64,000 nucleotides of DNA from Salinispirillum marinum (GTDB lineage: Bacteria; Pseudomonadota; Gammaproteobacteria; Pseudomonadales; Natronospirillaceae). The stretch's first letter is position 1. The number at the start of each line of letters is the position of its first letter. Position numbers and translations under genes: made by a program. This document shows positions 1 to 8,562 of the stretch, piece by piece. Under the pieces are notes generated by a model. It was not told the origin of the DNA. It saw nothing but the letters and a program-made list of their open reading frames with translations, and searched no databases. Location of the stretch: assembly GCF_042651565.1 (NCBI RefSeq), contig NZ_JBHSDF010000003.1. One strand, 5' to 3'.

Positions 1-1490
1 GGTCGAATGCGAATTTCGGTATGCCGTTGCTTCCCCTGTTTCTTGACCACACGGTCCTGCACCACAAATTCAGCCTGGCTCGGATATACCCGCAAACGGC
101 CTTGCTTAGGGTCTGCTTCATCGGGCGCAAGCTCGAACGGTTGCTCGGTGTGGTCCCGGTAAATTTCGACCCATTTTGTGCTCTTGCCGCTTTTGCGCTG
201 TTCTTCTATGGTAAAACGATAACTCAAACAGGGTTCGCCGCTCAGTGGGCCGGTGAGTGCCGTCATGCCGTCGGGCAATACAGCACGACCTTGTATTTCA
301 TTCAGCCCGAACACCACCCCGGCCACATGGGTGGTGGGCAAATTCTCCATCAGACGTTTCAGTTTGATTCGGCGCAGACTGAACGGTAATGCAAGCCCTG
401 CCGTCAGCAGCCCACCCAATATAAACATCAGGGTATGCCAAACGCTCAATCGCGTCGGCCGGAATACCTCTGGCGGCTGTGGCGAGACCTCCGGGGCGCT
501 CATATCTGCGGGCACAAATCGACGCTCCGGCCATAATTGAATGAGGTCGGCGACCCTTGCCTGCCGCAATAATACATGGTCAACCACCGCTGCTAGGCGA
601 TCCGCACGATCGACCGGCACGTTCGCGTCCGATACTTGCCGCGCTAACTGCGTCCAATCCAAACGAGCGTCGATGGCGGGCAGTTGATCGCGCAGGAGCT
701 GCAGCACTTGTTGTTCATGCGCCTGCAAACGTGACAACGCATCCTCAACATCGGCTTTTGCCATTTGCATCCCGCGACTGAACAGCGTCACAAACACCAC
801 CAAGGCCATCAGGAACACGAACATCAGGGTCTTGTGCCATTGCAACACCCAGACCAAAGCAAACACACCCGCCGCCAATGCGGCCACCCCTAGCAGGATA
901 AAAGCAACCGACGTGGCAGCCATGGTGCTGCGCTCGCGCGACTCGCCGTAAGCCGACAACAAAGGCGTGTAACTGCCGGGCTCGGTAAAACTCACTTGCA
1001 GGGAATCTTGACCGCTGAGCGGCACCGCATAACCGAGCACAAAGAGGTCAGCACCGGGAAAGATGCTGTATTCGGTGTATCGCCGGTCACCTTCATGCCG
1101 GCGATGAGTTTGTGGCAAGGAGGCACGAACATCCGGTTCAATCAGCACCGCACCGGTGGCATCGCGTAAGAGAAATGGCGTGTATTCAATGGTGTCCGAA
1201 ACGGTCTGCCAACGGCGGTCGCCGTCCGAATCAACCACTTCACGCTCGATGTGGTAGCGGTAGTACACGACCTCGCGCTCCGTGTCTGGTGTAACCAGCA
1301 CTTGGTCGGGGGTGATGGGTTCCGCCTGCCCTTGCAGGTTGACTTCACCGGGCAATACCGCATGCACCGGCACGCTGGGCAATCGCTCTATTTGACGAAA
1401 CTGGGTTAGCCGCTCATAGCCAAGCCCGGTGACCCAATAACCCATGCCCAGTAAGGCTATAGCCAAACAAAGTCCTACTATCCTTTTCAT
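1..1490 (-). CDS. Membrane protein with two GIDE-like modules (C-terminus off the left edge)
   Basis: An open frame runs without a stop from an ATG at 1490 to the left edge, about 496 codons. GGAGGT sits just upstream of the ATG. The N-terminus is a membrane segment (residues ~4-20). A GIDE-like module follows (~45-140), with LPGEVNLQGQAEP, then VYYRYHIERE and FLLRDATG. Two further membrane segments lie near 195-250, then a charged helical stretch and another membrane segment (WHTLMFILGGLLTAGLAL). A second GIDE-like module follows (LSGEPCLSYRFTIEE). In bacteria the GIDE fold (named from the mitochondrial MULAN/GIDE ligase) usually occurs in membrane proteins encoded beside lemA; no RING domain is seen here. 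It lies 29 bp downstream of selO in the same direction. Function unknown; domain call moderately sure. Confidence 0.72.
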   Translation of the reverse strand, partial: MKRIVGLCLAIALLGMGYWVTGLGYERLTQFRQIERLPSVPVHAVLPGEVNLQGQAEPITPDQVLVTPDTEREVVYYRYHIEREVVDSDGDRRWQTVSDTIEYTPFLLRDATGAVLIEPDVRASLPQTHRRHEGDRRYTEYSIFPGADLFVLGYAVPLSGQDSLQVSFTEPGSYTPLLSAYGESRERSTMAATSVAFILLGVAALAAGVFALVWVLQWHKTLMFVFLMALVVFVTLFSRGMQMAKADVEDALSRLQAHEQQVLQLLRDQLPAIDARLDWTQLARQVSDANVPVDRADRLAAVVDHVLLRQARVADLIQLWPERRFVPADMSAPEVSPQPPEVFRPTRLSVWHTLMFILGGLLTAGLALPFSLRRIKLKRLMENLPTTHVAGVVFGLNEIQGRAVLPDGMTALTGPLSGEPCLSYRFTIEEQRKSGKSTKWVEIYRDHTEQPFELAPDEADPKQGRLRVYPSQAEFVVQDRVVKKQGKQRHTEIRIR

Positions 1491-1519
1491 CTTACCTCCA
1501 TATAGGAAAGCTCGCTTAA

Positions 1520-2959
1520 TCAAGTCCCACAAAAGGTTCTAAAAACGCGTTCTTCCGGTGGCGCCGGTTGTTCATAGGCCGAATTGTCCGGGTGCTCAAA
1601 GGGTCGGGTCACGGCGGCCAACAGTGCTTTAAACGGAGTGAAATCTGCATGGTCTTCGGCCGCCTGGATAACCGTGGCAACCCAATGGTTGCGCGGAATC
1701 ACCACGGGATTACTGCGCTGCAACAGGGCAAATTGCTGTTCCGGCGTTGTGCCGTCGCGCGCCAACCGTGCCTGCCAATCCGCCAGCCAGTCCTCGGACA
1801 CCCAAACGTCCGTCGGCAGTTGTTTAAGCGTGGACAACAGGCTGGCAAATCCGCGGGTAAAATCTTGATCGGACTGATGCAGTTCCGCCAAATAGCGTTC
1901 GATCAACACACGGTCGTCCGACTCGACATGGGTCAAACCCAGTTTCGCACCAAACACCGCCAGCCATGCAGCATCATAGTGCGTTTTGAATGACCCGATG
2001 ATGCGTTCGGCTTCGGCTAGGTGCGTATTGGGATCTTCATCGGCGTTTAGGAGTGCCTCCGCCAAGCGGGCAAGATTCCATTGCGCAATGCCGGGCTGTT
2101 GGTCGTAGGCGTAGCGCCCGTCACGGTCAATGGAACTGAATACACGGTCGGGCGCATAGTTTTCCATGAAGGCACAGGGGCCGTAATCGATGGTTTCACC
2201 GGAAATGGTCATGTTGTCGGTATTCATTACGCCATGAATAAACCCGAGACCCATCCAGTGGGCGACCAGTGCCGCCTGTCGTTTTACCACTTCCTCCAAT
2301 AACGCCATGGTAGGAACAGGGTCTTGAAGACGATCGGGGTAATGACGGGCTAAGCTATGCTCCGTTAAGGCATGCAGTGCCGTTTTATTGCCTCGTGCGG
2401 CAAAAAATTGAAAGGTGCCGATGCGAATATGACTCGCCGCTACGCGGGTCAGAATGGCACCCGGCACGGAGACATCACGAAAAATACGCTCACCGGTGGT
2501 CACGGCGGCTAAAGCTCGTGTGGTGGGCACACCCAGGGCATGCATGGCTTCACTGAGCAGATATTCACGCAACACCGGGCCAATGGGCGCGCGGCCGTCA
2601 CCACCACGCGAAAAGGGCGTCCGCCCGGCACCCTTCAATTGGAGGTCCCGCACTTGCCCTCTGACGTCCAGCACATCACCCAATAAAATGGCCCGACCAT
2701 CACCCAGTTGCGGGACAAAATGCCCGAACTGGTGCCCGGCGTAGGCTTGCGCCAATGGATCAGCCCCAGGTATGACTTCATTGCCGGAAAACCAGCGGGC
2801 TAGCTGTTCAGCTTCCACACTGCCTTGATAGCCCAATTCTTCGGCTAAGGCTGAATTGAACGTAATCAGGGTGGGGGCGGCCACCGGGATGGGTAATTGC
2901 CGAGCAAAAAAAGCACTCGGCAATTGGGCGTAACGATTGGCAAACGTAAAAGGTGTCAC
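1520..2959 (-). CDS. selO: Protein adenylyltransferase SelO (YdiU family)
   Basis: 479 residues, the usual size of bacterial SelO. Family marks are the N-terminal AYAGHQFGHFVPQLGDGRA block, LQLKGAGRTPFSRGGDGRA, and the kinase-like metal site IHGVMNTDNMTISGETIDYG, where N and D would hold the metals. SelO is a pseudokinase that transfers AMP from ATP to Ser/Thr/Tyr of proteins, linked to redox stress. The C-terminus is FCGT, a single cysteine near the end where many eukaryotic homologues carry selenocysteine; no in-frame UGA is involved here. It lies 23 bp downstream of ilvE and 29 bp upstream of the GIDE gene, so the three may be co-transcribed. Confidence 0.93.
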   Translation of the reverse strand: MTPFTFANRYAQLPSAFFARQLPIPVAAPTLITFNSALAEELGYQGSVEAEQLARWFSGNEVIPGADPLAQAYAGHQFGHFVPQLGDGRAILLGDVLDVRGQVRDLQLKGAGRTPFSRGGDGRAPIGPVLREYLLSEAMHALGVPTTRALAAVTTGERIFRDVSVPGAILTRVAASHIRIGTFQFFAARGNKTALHALTEHSLARHYPDRLQDPVPTMALLEEVVKRQAALVAHWMGLGFIHGVMNTDNMTISGETIDYGPCAFMENYAPDRVFSSIDRDGRYAYDQQPGIAQWNLARLAEALLNADEDPNTHLAEAERIIGSFKTHYDAAWLAVFGAKLGLTHVESDDRVLIERYLAELHQSDQDFTRGFASLLSTLKQLPTDVWVSEDWLADWQARLARDGTTPEQQFALLQRSNPVVIPRNHWVATVIQAAEDHADFTPFKALLAAVTRPFEHPDNSAYEQPAPPEERVFRTFCGT

Positions 2960-2982
2960 GGTTTACCCCAGCACAAAGGTGC

Positions 2983-3978
2983 TTAAACGCGGGTTAACCA
3001 GCCATGTGTATCAGCCGCTCTACCCCATTGAATGTCATTTAAGGCTTGGCGCAGTTGCAACGTTTTCGGCCCAACTTTTCCATCGCCTACTTGATGTTCT
3101 TGTCCGTTGTGAATCAAGGTGCCTACTGGCGCCAATACCGCCGCCGTGCCTGACAATGCCGCCTCTGCCCCAGAGCGAGCAGAACGTTCGAGCAGTTCAC
3201 TCACCGTCAGTTCCCGCTCGGATACCGTCATACCCATGTCACGCGCTAAGGTCAGAATGGAATCTCGTGTTACGCCATGCAAGAAGGATGTGTCCAGCGC
3301 TTTGGTGATGATTTCATTCCCATCGATCAGCAGGAAATTGGCTGCACCTGTCTCCTGAACATCACCGCCAGGGCAAAACAGCACTTGATCGGCTTGCACG
3401 GAAGCCCGTGCTTTCATAATCGGCTGCAAGGCACTGGCGTAATTACCGCCACTCTTGACCATGCCCATATGCGCGGCACAGCGCGCGCCATTCTCTTCGA
3501 GCAGCAAACGCAGGGTTTTATCGCCTCCGGCAAAATAGTCACCAACAGGCGACAACAGCACATACAACAACGATTCCACCGTGGGCGCTGCCGCCTTGCC
3601 GATGGCGGCCTCGGTTCCAATGTGGGTCGGCCGAATGTACATGGAACCCGGAGGCTCAGGTACGTCTGACGCAAAACGGCGTACGACATCAATGATCATC
3701 TGTTGCAGCATGGCCGTATCAACCGACGGCAACGCTAACAATTCGCTGCTTTGCGCCAAGCGTGCGATGTTGCGATCAATCCGGAAAATATTGACCGAGC
3801 CATCGGCGTGACGGAAGGCTTTCAAGCCCTCAAAACACGTGCTTGAGTAGTGCAAAACATGCGCGCCGGGGTGCAGTGTCAGGCTATCTGACGAGACAAT
3901 CTCCGGGTTACTCCAGCCTTGACCATCAAAGCGAGCCAACGCCATTTCCGGCATAAAAACGGTACCAAACGCTGCCAT
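2983..3978 (-). CDS. ilvE: Branched-chain amino acid aminotransferase (class IV)
   Basis: 331 residues; PLP-dependent transaminase acting on Leu, Ile and Val and their 2-oxo acids. The Schiff-base lysine is in GMVKSGGNYA, with the downstream ETGAANFLL and LSGTAAVLAPVG phosphate-binding loops of fold-type IV enzymes. Length and the YIRPTHIGTE stretch point to the longer group II (eukaryote-like) BCAT subtype rather than the ~309-residue E. coli IlvE. AGGA stands 7 bases before the ATG. A GC-rich hairpin (GTTCGC at 4001-4006 with GCGAAC at 4017-4022) lies in the presumed 5' leader; its role is unknown. No other ilv gene is adjacent, although leuA lies 13 kb away. Confidence 0.93.
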   Translation of the reverse strand: MAAFGTVFMPEMALARFDGQGWSNPEIVSSDSLTLHPGAHVLHYSSTCFEGLKAFRHADGSVNIFRIDRNIARLAQSSELLALPSVDTAMLQQMIIDVVRRFASDVPEPPGSMYIRPTHIGTEAAIGKAAAPTVESLLYVLLSPVGDYFAGGDKTLRLLLEENGARCAAHMGMVKSGGNYASALQPIMKARASVQADQVLFCPGGDVQETGAANFLLIDGNEIITKALDTSFLHGVTRDSILTLARDMGMTVSERELTVSELLERSARSGAEAALSGTAAVLAPVGTLIHNGQEHQVGDGKVGPKTLQLRQALNDIQWGRAADTHGWLTRV

Positions 3979-4047
3979 ACATCCATCCTGAAGGGTGAGC
4001 GTTCGCCGCTGCCGCAGCGAACAAGAATTATTGACTTGTCAGTTTAA

Positions 4048-4067
4048 AAGGCCGAGCCGCGCTCGGC
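4048..4067 (-). terminator. Rho-independent terminator after the ybjQ pair
   Basis: On the minus strand GCCGAGC, a GCG loop and GCTCGGC (4067-4051) form a perfect 7-bp stem followed by CTTTT. It lies 9 bases beyond the stop of the 4076-4534 gene and separates the YbjQ pair from ilvE. The U-run is short, so strength is uncertain. Confidence 0.6.
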
Positions 4068-4075
4068 AAATGGAA

Positions 4076-4534
4076 TTATGGAGCGATCACTGCCGTACCG
4101 TATACCAATACTTCCAATGAACCTATGCGGTTCTGCCCGCCACGACCGCTGATGGCGGCCGTTTCCACCTTCACGTTATAAACATGGGTCGCCCCCAACT
4201 GCCCTGCCGTTTCGCGCAAACGTAACAAGGCTTCTCGCCGAGCCCGCTCCAGCAGCGTTTCATAGCTGTGCAACCGACCACCGAACAGCATCCGAAGGGC
4301 GGCCATAAAGCGCTTGAAATAGTCGTGCGAAATCACTACGGACCCGGTGACCAAGGCACCATGTTGACAACGCTCCGCGCCGCGCTTCGCTAAAATAATC
4401 ATCGGCAGATCGGACGCCTGTTCGCGCGCCGCCAAGTCGATAAAGTGCCGACGTTCCAAACGCCGCCCAACCACAAAGCCGAGCAGCAATAAAACAAGCG
4501 GACCCAATAAGGGCAGTAATGACCAAGAAAGCAT
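4076..4534 (-). CDS. YbjQ-family protein with N-terminal membrane anchor
   Basis: 152 residues. Residues ~1-22 are a hydrophobic anchor (LLPLLGPLVLLLLGFVVGRR). The rest matches the YbjQ/UPF0145 'putative heavy-metal-binding' domain, with YETLLERARREALLRLRETA and GATHVYNVKVETA typical of the family, and an Arg/Gly-containing C-terminal part. It is a diverged paralogue of the gene immediately upstream. Its ATG shares one base with that gene's TGA stop, so translation is probably coupled. The family's biochemical role is not established; the metal-binding name comes from structural guesses. Confidence 0.8.
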   Translation of the reverse strand: MLSWSLLPLLGPLVLLLLGFVVGRRLERRHFIDLAAREQASDLPMIILAKRGAERCQHGALVTGSVVISHDYFKRFMAALRMLFGGRLHSYETLLERARREALLRLRETAGQLGATHVYNVKVETAAISGRGGQNRIGSLEVLVYGTAVIAP

Positions 4535-4854
4535 CAGACTGACTCCACGACCACGGCCGTGCCATAGGCATACAGCTCGGCAGCCCCTTGCGCCACTGAA
4601 CTGGTCGAAAAACGCACATTCAGAATAGCGTTGGCGCCTAAGGCTTGCGCTTGTGCTTCCATGCGCGCCAACGCTTCCTGACGGGCGTCATTCAACAATT
4701 CGGTATAACCGCGCAATTCTCCGCCAAAAATGTTCTTTAACGTCGCCGCAATATCACGCCCAACGTGCTTCGCCCGCACGGTACTGCCCTGCACCAGACC
4801 CAAATGGGTGGTGACGGTGCGTCCGGGGATATATTCTAGGTTACTGATCAGCAT
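4534..4854 (-). CDS. YbjQ-family (UPF0145) protein
   Basis: 106 residues, the normal size of cytosolic YbjQ. The conserved start LEYIPGRTVTTHLGLVQGSTV is followed by DIAATLKNIFGGELRGYTELL, the repeated DARQEALARMEAQAQALGANAILNVRF block and the ending YAYGTAVVVE. Family members form pentameric rings in solved structures, but no activity is known. It is first in a two-gene unit with the membrane-anchored paralogue, and divergent from the alcohol dehydrogenase gene across a 97-bp gap. Confidence 0.88.
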   Translation of the reverse strand: MLISNLEYIPGRTVTTHLGLVQGSTVRAKHVGRDIAATLKNIFGGELRGYTELLNDARQEALARMEAQAQALGANAILNVRFSTSSVAQGAAELYAYGTAVVVESV

Positions 4855-4951
4855 ATAAACGTCCTGTTGAAGCGCTCTTAAGTAGGTCTTTGTTTATATA
4901 TAATGCCGCGATAAATTAACAGCGCTTTGTACACCCAACACACCGCCAACC

Positions 4952-6166
4952 ATGAGTGTTTCTATGACTATATCTCCGTTCACGGTCTCCCGGTTGCCCG
5001 AAATCATCTTTGGCTCCGGCAGCATCCGGCAACTTGCATCACGATTGCGTTCGTTCGGGCCACACATCCTGATCATTACCGGCCAGCGCTCATTCATCGA
5101 CACTCCGGCGTGGCCCACTCTGCAGGCAGAATTGAACACCGTGGGCATCACCTGGACATGGCGCTCGGTACAGGGTGAACCTACTCCGCATTGGGTTGAT
5201 GAGACGGTACGAGAACTGCACAACCAAAACGTCAAAGCCGTAGTAGGGATTGGCGGCGGCAGTCCACTGGATGCGGCAAAAGCCGTGGCGGGTCTGCTAC
5301 CCAGCGGCCATTCCGTGATGGACTACTTGGAAGGCGTCGGCCAAGGTCTTACCTATGACGGCCCAGAGCTGCCCTTTATTGCTGTGCCAACCACGGCAGG
5401 CACCGGCAGCGAAGCAACCAAAAACGCCGTGTTAAGCGTGCAAGGTACCGAGGGTTTTAAAAAATCCTTCCGGGCGGACGCTTTGGTTGCCCAGATCGCC
5501 ATTGTCGATCCTGACCTGCTGCACGCCTGCCCCAAATTTCTCTTGGCGGCCAATGGCATGGATGCGTTTACGCAACTCTTGGAATCTTACGTTTCGATTA
5601 AGGCTAACCCCTTCACCGATGCCTTAGCATGGTCTGGACTGGAAGCCTTCGTGCGGGGATTTTGGTCGGCCTATGAAACCGAACTTGGTCAGCCCGACTC
5701 TGGCTTTACCGACCTCGCCTATGCTGCGTTGCAATCGGGCATCACGTTAGCCCAAGTTGGTTTGGGCTCCGTGCACGGTTTGGCCTCGCCATTAGGTGCC
5801 TTCTTTCCCATACCGCACGGCGTAGTCTGCGGGACTCTGGTGGCAGAAGCTACGCGGGTGAATATTTCGGCTCTGCACGAACGCCACCCCGACAGCCCCG
5901 CCCTGACCAAATACGCGCATGTCGGTCGTTTGTTGGCGGGCAATATGACTTTGGACGACAAGGCCGCACAAGAAAGCTTGGTGGAGATACTCAGCGACTG
6001 GACAGCCCGCCTAGGCATGCCAACCTTAGACTCATTCGGTTATCGCGCCGACGATGCCGGGCGGGTGATCAGCAATGCGCGCGGTGGCAGTATGAAGACG
6101 AATCCCTTGGTGTTGACGGACGAAGAACTCGCGCACATTCTCAAGGCCAGAACCGCACAATATTGA
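4952..6166 (+). CDS. Iron-containing (group III) alcohol dehydrogenase
   Basis: 404 residues. The NAD(P)-binding GGGSPLDAAKAVAGLL and the signature FIAVPTTAGTGSEAT are clear. Metal-ligand positions expected from FucO/DhaT are D in NGMDAF, then H in VHGLASPLG and H in IPHGVVCGTL. The histidine normally four residues after the aspartate (DALTH) is glutamine here (DAFTQ), a substitution I believe occurs in one subgroup. Substrate cannot be told. An in-frame ATG at 4964 is an alternative start; neither start has a strong ribosome site. It converges on the diguanylate cyclase with a 6-bp gap. Confidence 0.88.
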   Translation: MSVSMTISPFTVSRLPEIIFGSGSIRQLASRLRSFGPHILIITGQRSFIDTPAWPTLQAELNTVGITWTWRSVQGEPTPHWVDETVRELHNQNVKAVVGIGGGSPLDAAKAVAGLLPSGHSVMDYLEGVGQGLTYDGPELPFIAVPTTAGTGSEATKNAVLSVQGTEGFKKSFRADALVAQIAIVDPDLLHACPKFLLAANGMDAFTQLLESYVSIKANPFTDALAWSGLEAFVRGFWSAYETELGQPDSGFTDLAYAALQSGITLAQVGLGSVHGLASPLGAFFPIPHGVVCGTLVAEATRVNISALHERHPDSPALTKYAHVGRLLAGNMTLDDKAAQESLVEILSDWTARLGMPTLDSFGYRADDAGRVISNARGGSMKTNPLVLTDEELAHILKARTAQY

Positions 6167-6172
6167 GGGTGT

Positions 6173-7705
6173 TTAGGCCACCTCGACGCGATTGCGGCCT
6201 GACGACTTAGCCCGATAGAGTGCGCGATCGGCCGAGGCAATCAGATCCGTAAATTCGCTGCCGCGATGAGGCTCCATCGTTGACACGCCCACGCTGACGG
6301 TCAGCACCGACTTCACACCATGGCGTGGATTTTCAATACGTAACGCCTCGACACGCTCCCGGCAAGCTTCCGCCAGTTCATCGGCCCGGGTGGTGTTCGG
6401 CAAAATCACTGCGAATTCCTCGCCACCGTAACGGGCCACCAAGTCTGTGGGTCGCTTGATGACCGTGTTTAAAGCCCGCGCAACCTTCATCAAGCACTCA
6501 TCGCCCGCCTGATGCCCAAACTGGTCGTTAAAATTCTTAAAATGATCAATGTCGATGATCAACAAACTTATGGCGCCAAGCTCGCGGACCGACAACTGCC
6601 ATTGCTCGTCCAAATGCTGATCAAAATGGCGGCGATTCGCTACACCGGTTAAGCCGTCGGTCAGTGATATTTGCTCCAGTTCATCCTTTGCCCGTTTTAA
6701 TTGGCTGTTTTTACGCAGTACCATCAACCCGTAACTGCTCAACAATAGCGTGATAATCAGGCCTCCACCCAAGGTCATTTGTGGCACCCAACTGCGTTGG
6801 CTGGACACATAAGCGTTGTTGGGCACTGCCTGGATCTCCCATTGCCGCCCGGCGATCGGGCTGAGGGTATGACGATAGGCATTGGTCATAGAATATTGCC
6901 CGTCGTCCAGCGAGCCGGACTCCAACAACACTTCATTCTGCCCATTGGTGCGATCCACCAACCGCAGGTACATGGTATCCAGATCGGTCGTTTCAATGGC
7001 GCTGGCAAACATATCGCCCAGACGGAAAACGCCGTTGAAGAAGCCGATCAGTTCACGCCGCCGTGACGCCAAATCCGTAGGCCGCCCGGAATAAACGGGG
7101 GTAAACACCAAGAATCCAACCTGATCACTGGTTTCCTGGACGAGGCGAATGCCTGCCGTGGCCACCATTTCGCCTTGATCACGGGCCGCCAATAAGGCCG
7201 CTCGACGCCGTGCTTCGGTGGACAGATCGAAGCCTAATGCGGCTTGATTGTCACGCAAGGGCTCAATGTAATACACCGGGTAGTATTCGGGCGCTACCGG
7301 GGCGGGCACCACGGCATCGGTCGGCGACCGCGCGGTGATGGCAAAGCCGGGGATATCCGATTGACGCTCGAGTTCAAACTGCGCACGCGCCTCATGCACA
7401 ACGCGCGGCGCCCAAGCAAACGCCTGAATGGCCGAGGTACGCGCCAGTACATCACGGGTCAGCACGTCGAAGCTTTCTTCGGTAAGCACCGGCAGCACAT
7501 CCAGCGCGCCTTTGATCGAAAACAATATCTCGAGATTTAACAGAATTTCACGTTCCAATGCCGCGGTGTGCCGCGCCACATCATTTTCAAACGAGGCTTC
7601 AATCACCCTGGTTTCGGAGTCTTTTAACCACTGCGCCATCCACCATGAACCCGATACGCCGGAGATTAAAAACACAATGATGGCCAAGAGGGGTTTTGTA
7701 TTCAT
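6173..7705 (-). CDS. Membrane CHASE-domain diguanylate cyclase
   Basis: 510 residues. A first membrane helix (~5-27) and a second near 315-335 flank a periplasmic CHASE-type sensor (FAWAPRVVHEARAQFE; EPLRDNQAALGFDLS). The C-terminal GGDEF domain (~345-505) has an intact active site, ARYGGEEFAVILPNT. An RxxD inhibitory site (RPTD) stands five residues before GGEEF, so product inhibition by c-di-GMP is expected. It should make c-di-GMP from two GTP at the inner membrane in response to a small ligand. A perfect palindrome at 7722-7740 lies just upstream of the start and may be its operator. Confidence 0.93.
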   Translation of the reverse strand: MNTKPLLAIIVFLISGVSGSWWMAQWLKDSETRVIEASFENDVARHTAALEREILLNLEILFSIKGALDVLPVLTEESFDVLTRDVLARTSAIQAFAWAPRVVHEARAQFELERQSDIPGFAITARSPTDAVVPAPVAPEYYPVYYIEPLRDNQAALGFDLSTEARRRAALLAARDQGEMVATAGIRLVQETSDQVGFLVFTPVYSGRPTDLASRRRELIGFFNGVFRLGDMFASAIETTDLDTMYLRLVDRTNGQNEVLLESGSLDDGQYSMTNAYRHTLSPIAGRQWEIQAVPNNAYVSSQRSWVPQMTLGGGLIITLLLSSYGLMVLRKNSQLKRAKDELEQISLTDGLTGVANRRHFDQHLDEQWQLSVRELGAISLLIIDIDHFKNFNDQFGHQAGDECLMKVARALNTVIKRPTDLVARYGGEEFAVILPNTTRADELAEACRERVEALRIENPRHGVKSVLTVSVGVSTMEPHRGSEFTDLIASADRALYRAKSSGRNRVEVA

Positions 7706-8073
7706 TCGGTGATGCGTCTCCGTACATGCTTACCATGTACCTAAGGTTTCCTGAAAGCAGCGCTCAATACGGGCTAACATAGTCGTTCAGATGCACTTTT
7801 GCACGATCTTTGCCGATAAAATACCGCCTGATTCAGCACCGTGACGCGCCTGCCTTTTGCTCGGTAACGCGCTTACGGCTTGCGCTGCTCCAGAGGACCG
7901 GCACAATGTCAGGATTTTTTGACAAATCGAACAGCTTTTCCGCTGCGCTGTCGGTTTTTTGCTTTACAGCGCCTTTACTTGCGACTAGGGTCTAATTGCA
8001 ATTGTGTATCACTGCTTGGAAGTAACACAGTGGTGCTATGGCTGTTTATAACAACAAAAATGGAGAAAACATC
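7706..8073. other. Divergent intergenic region, dgc / uspA
   Basis: This 368-bp gap separates the diguanylate cyclase and uspA. It holds the palindrome at 7722-7740, a TTGACA hexamer at 7919-7924 with no good -10 box at the right distance, and a short AATTGCAATT palindrome near 7995. No open frame of interest is seen on either strand. Confidence 0.5.
7722..7740. promoter_or_regulatory. Palindromic operator candidate before the diguanylate cyclase
   Basis: GTACATG, five bases, CATGTAC: a perfect 7-bp inverted repeat, 17 bp upstream of the cyclase ATG. The position fits a repressor site over the promoter start or the leader. No regulator gene is adjacent, so the binding protein is unknown. Confidence 0.45.
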
Positions 8074-8505
8074 ATGGCAAGTACCTTTATCGTCGGCTTC
8101 GACGGCACAGATTCGTGCAAGAGAGCCTTGGATTTCGCGGTAAAATGCGCCAATGCCCAGGGCGGCGCCATTCATTTGGTGCACATTCTCGAGTGGTCCC
8201 CTTACACCTTTTTGTCCAAAGAGGAGCTGCGTGAGCGCCATGCTCGCAAAGTGGAAGAAGTGGCAGCGGCCGAAAAATTCATTGAGCCGACCTGTGCCGA
8301 GCTGCGCCAATCCGGTTTGTCCGTGACCAGTGAAGTACGTTATGGCAATCCAACCGAGTTGATGTGTGAAATCGCGAAGACGCAAGACAACGCGCAAATA
8401 TTTGTTGGCCGTAAGGGCGCTTCAAAATTGAAGAATGTGCTCGTGGGCAGCTTGGGGTTGTCTTTAGTGCAAAGTTCACCGGTTCCTGTGACCGTAGTCC
8501 CATAG
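8074..8505 (+). CDS. Universal stress protein (UspA superfamily, ATP-binding type)
   Basis: 143 residues in a single Usp domain. The nucleotide-binding motif G-x2-G-x9-G-S/T is intact near the C-terminus (GRKGASKLKNVLVGS), so this is the ATP-binding subtype. The N-terminal beta strand with its acidic residue, FIVGFDGTDSCKRAL, also fits. I chose the ATG at 8074 over an in-frame ATG at 8038, because GGAGA precedes it by 7 bases and it matches normal Usp length. It lies 57 bp before the alanine/sodium symporter in the same direction and may share its transcript. Confidence 0.92.
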   Translation: MASTFIVGFDGTDSCKRALDFAVKCANAQGGAIHLVHILEWSPYTFLSKEELRERHARKVEEVAAAEKFIEPTCAELRQSGLSVTSEVRYGNPTELMCEIAKTQDNAQIFVGRKGASKLKNVLVGSLGLSLVQSSPVPVTVVP

Positions 8506-8562
8506 GGGCAACGTCTAAGAGCCGATCAGCGATTTTTCATTTCTAGATTGGAGCATTCTCAC

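Noticed and set aside
298..534. Open frame inside the GIDE gene on the same strand
   Set aside because: It is a different frame from the long open frame that runs from 1490 to the left edge, has no ribosome site and resembles no family.
7919..7924. TTGACA as a -35 box for uspA
   Set aside because: No -10-like hexamer occurs 16-18 bp downstream, so the match alone is not enough.
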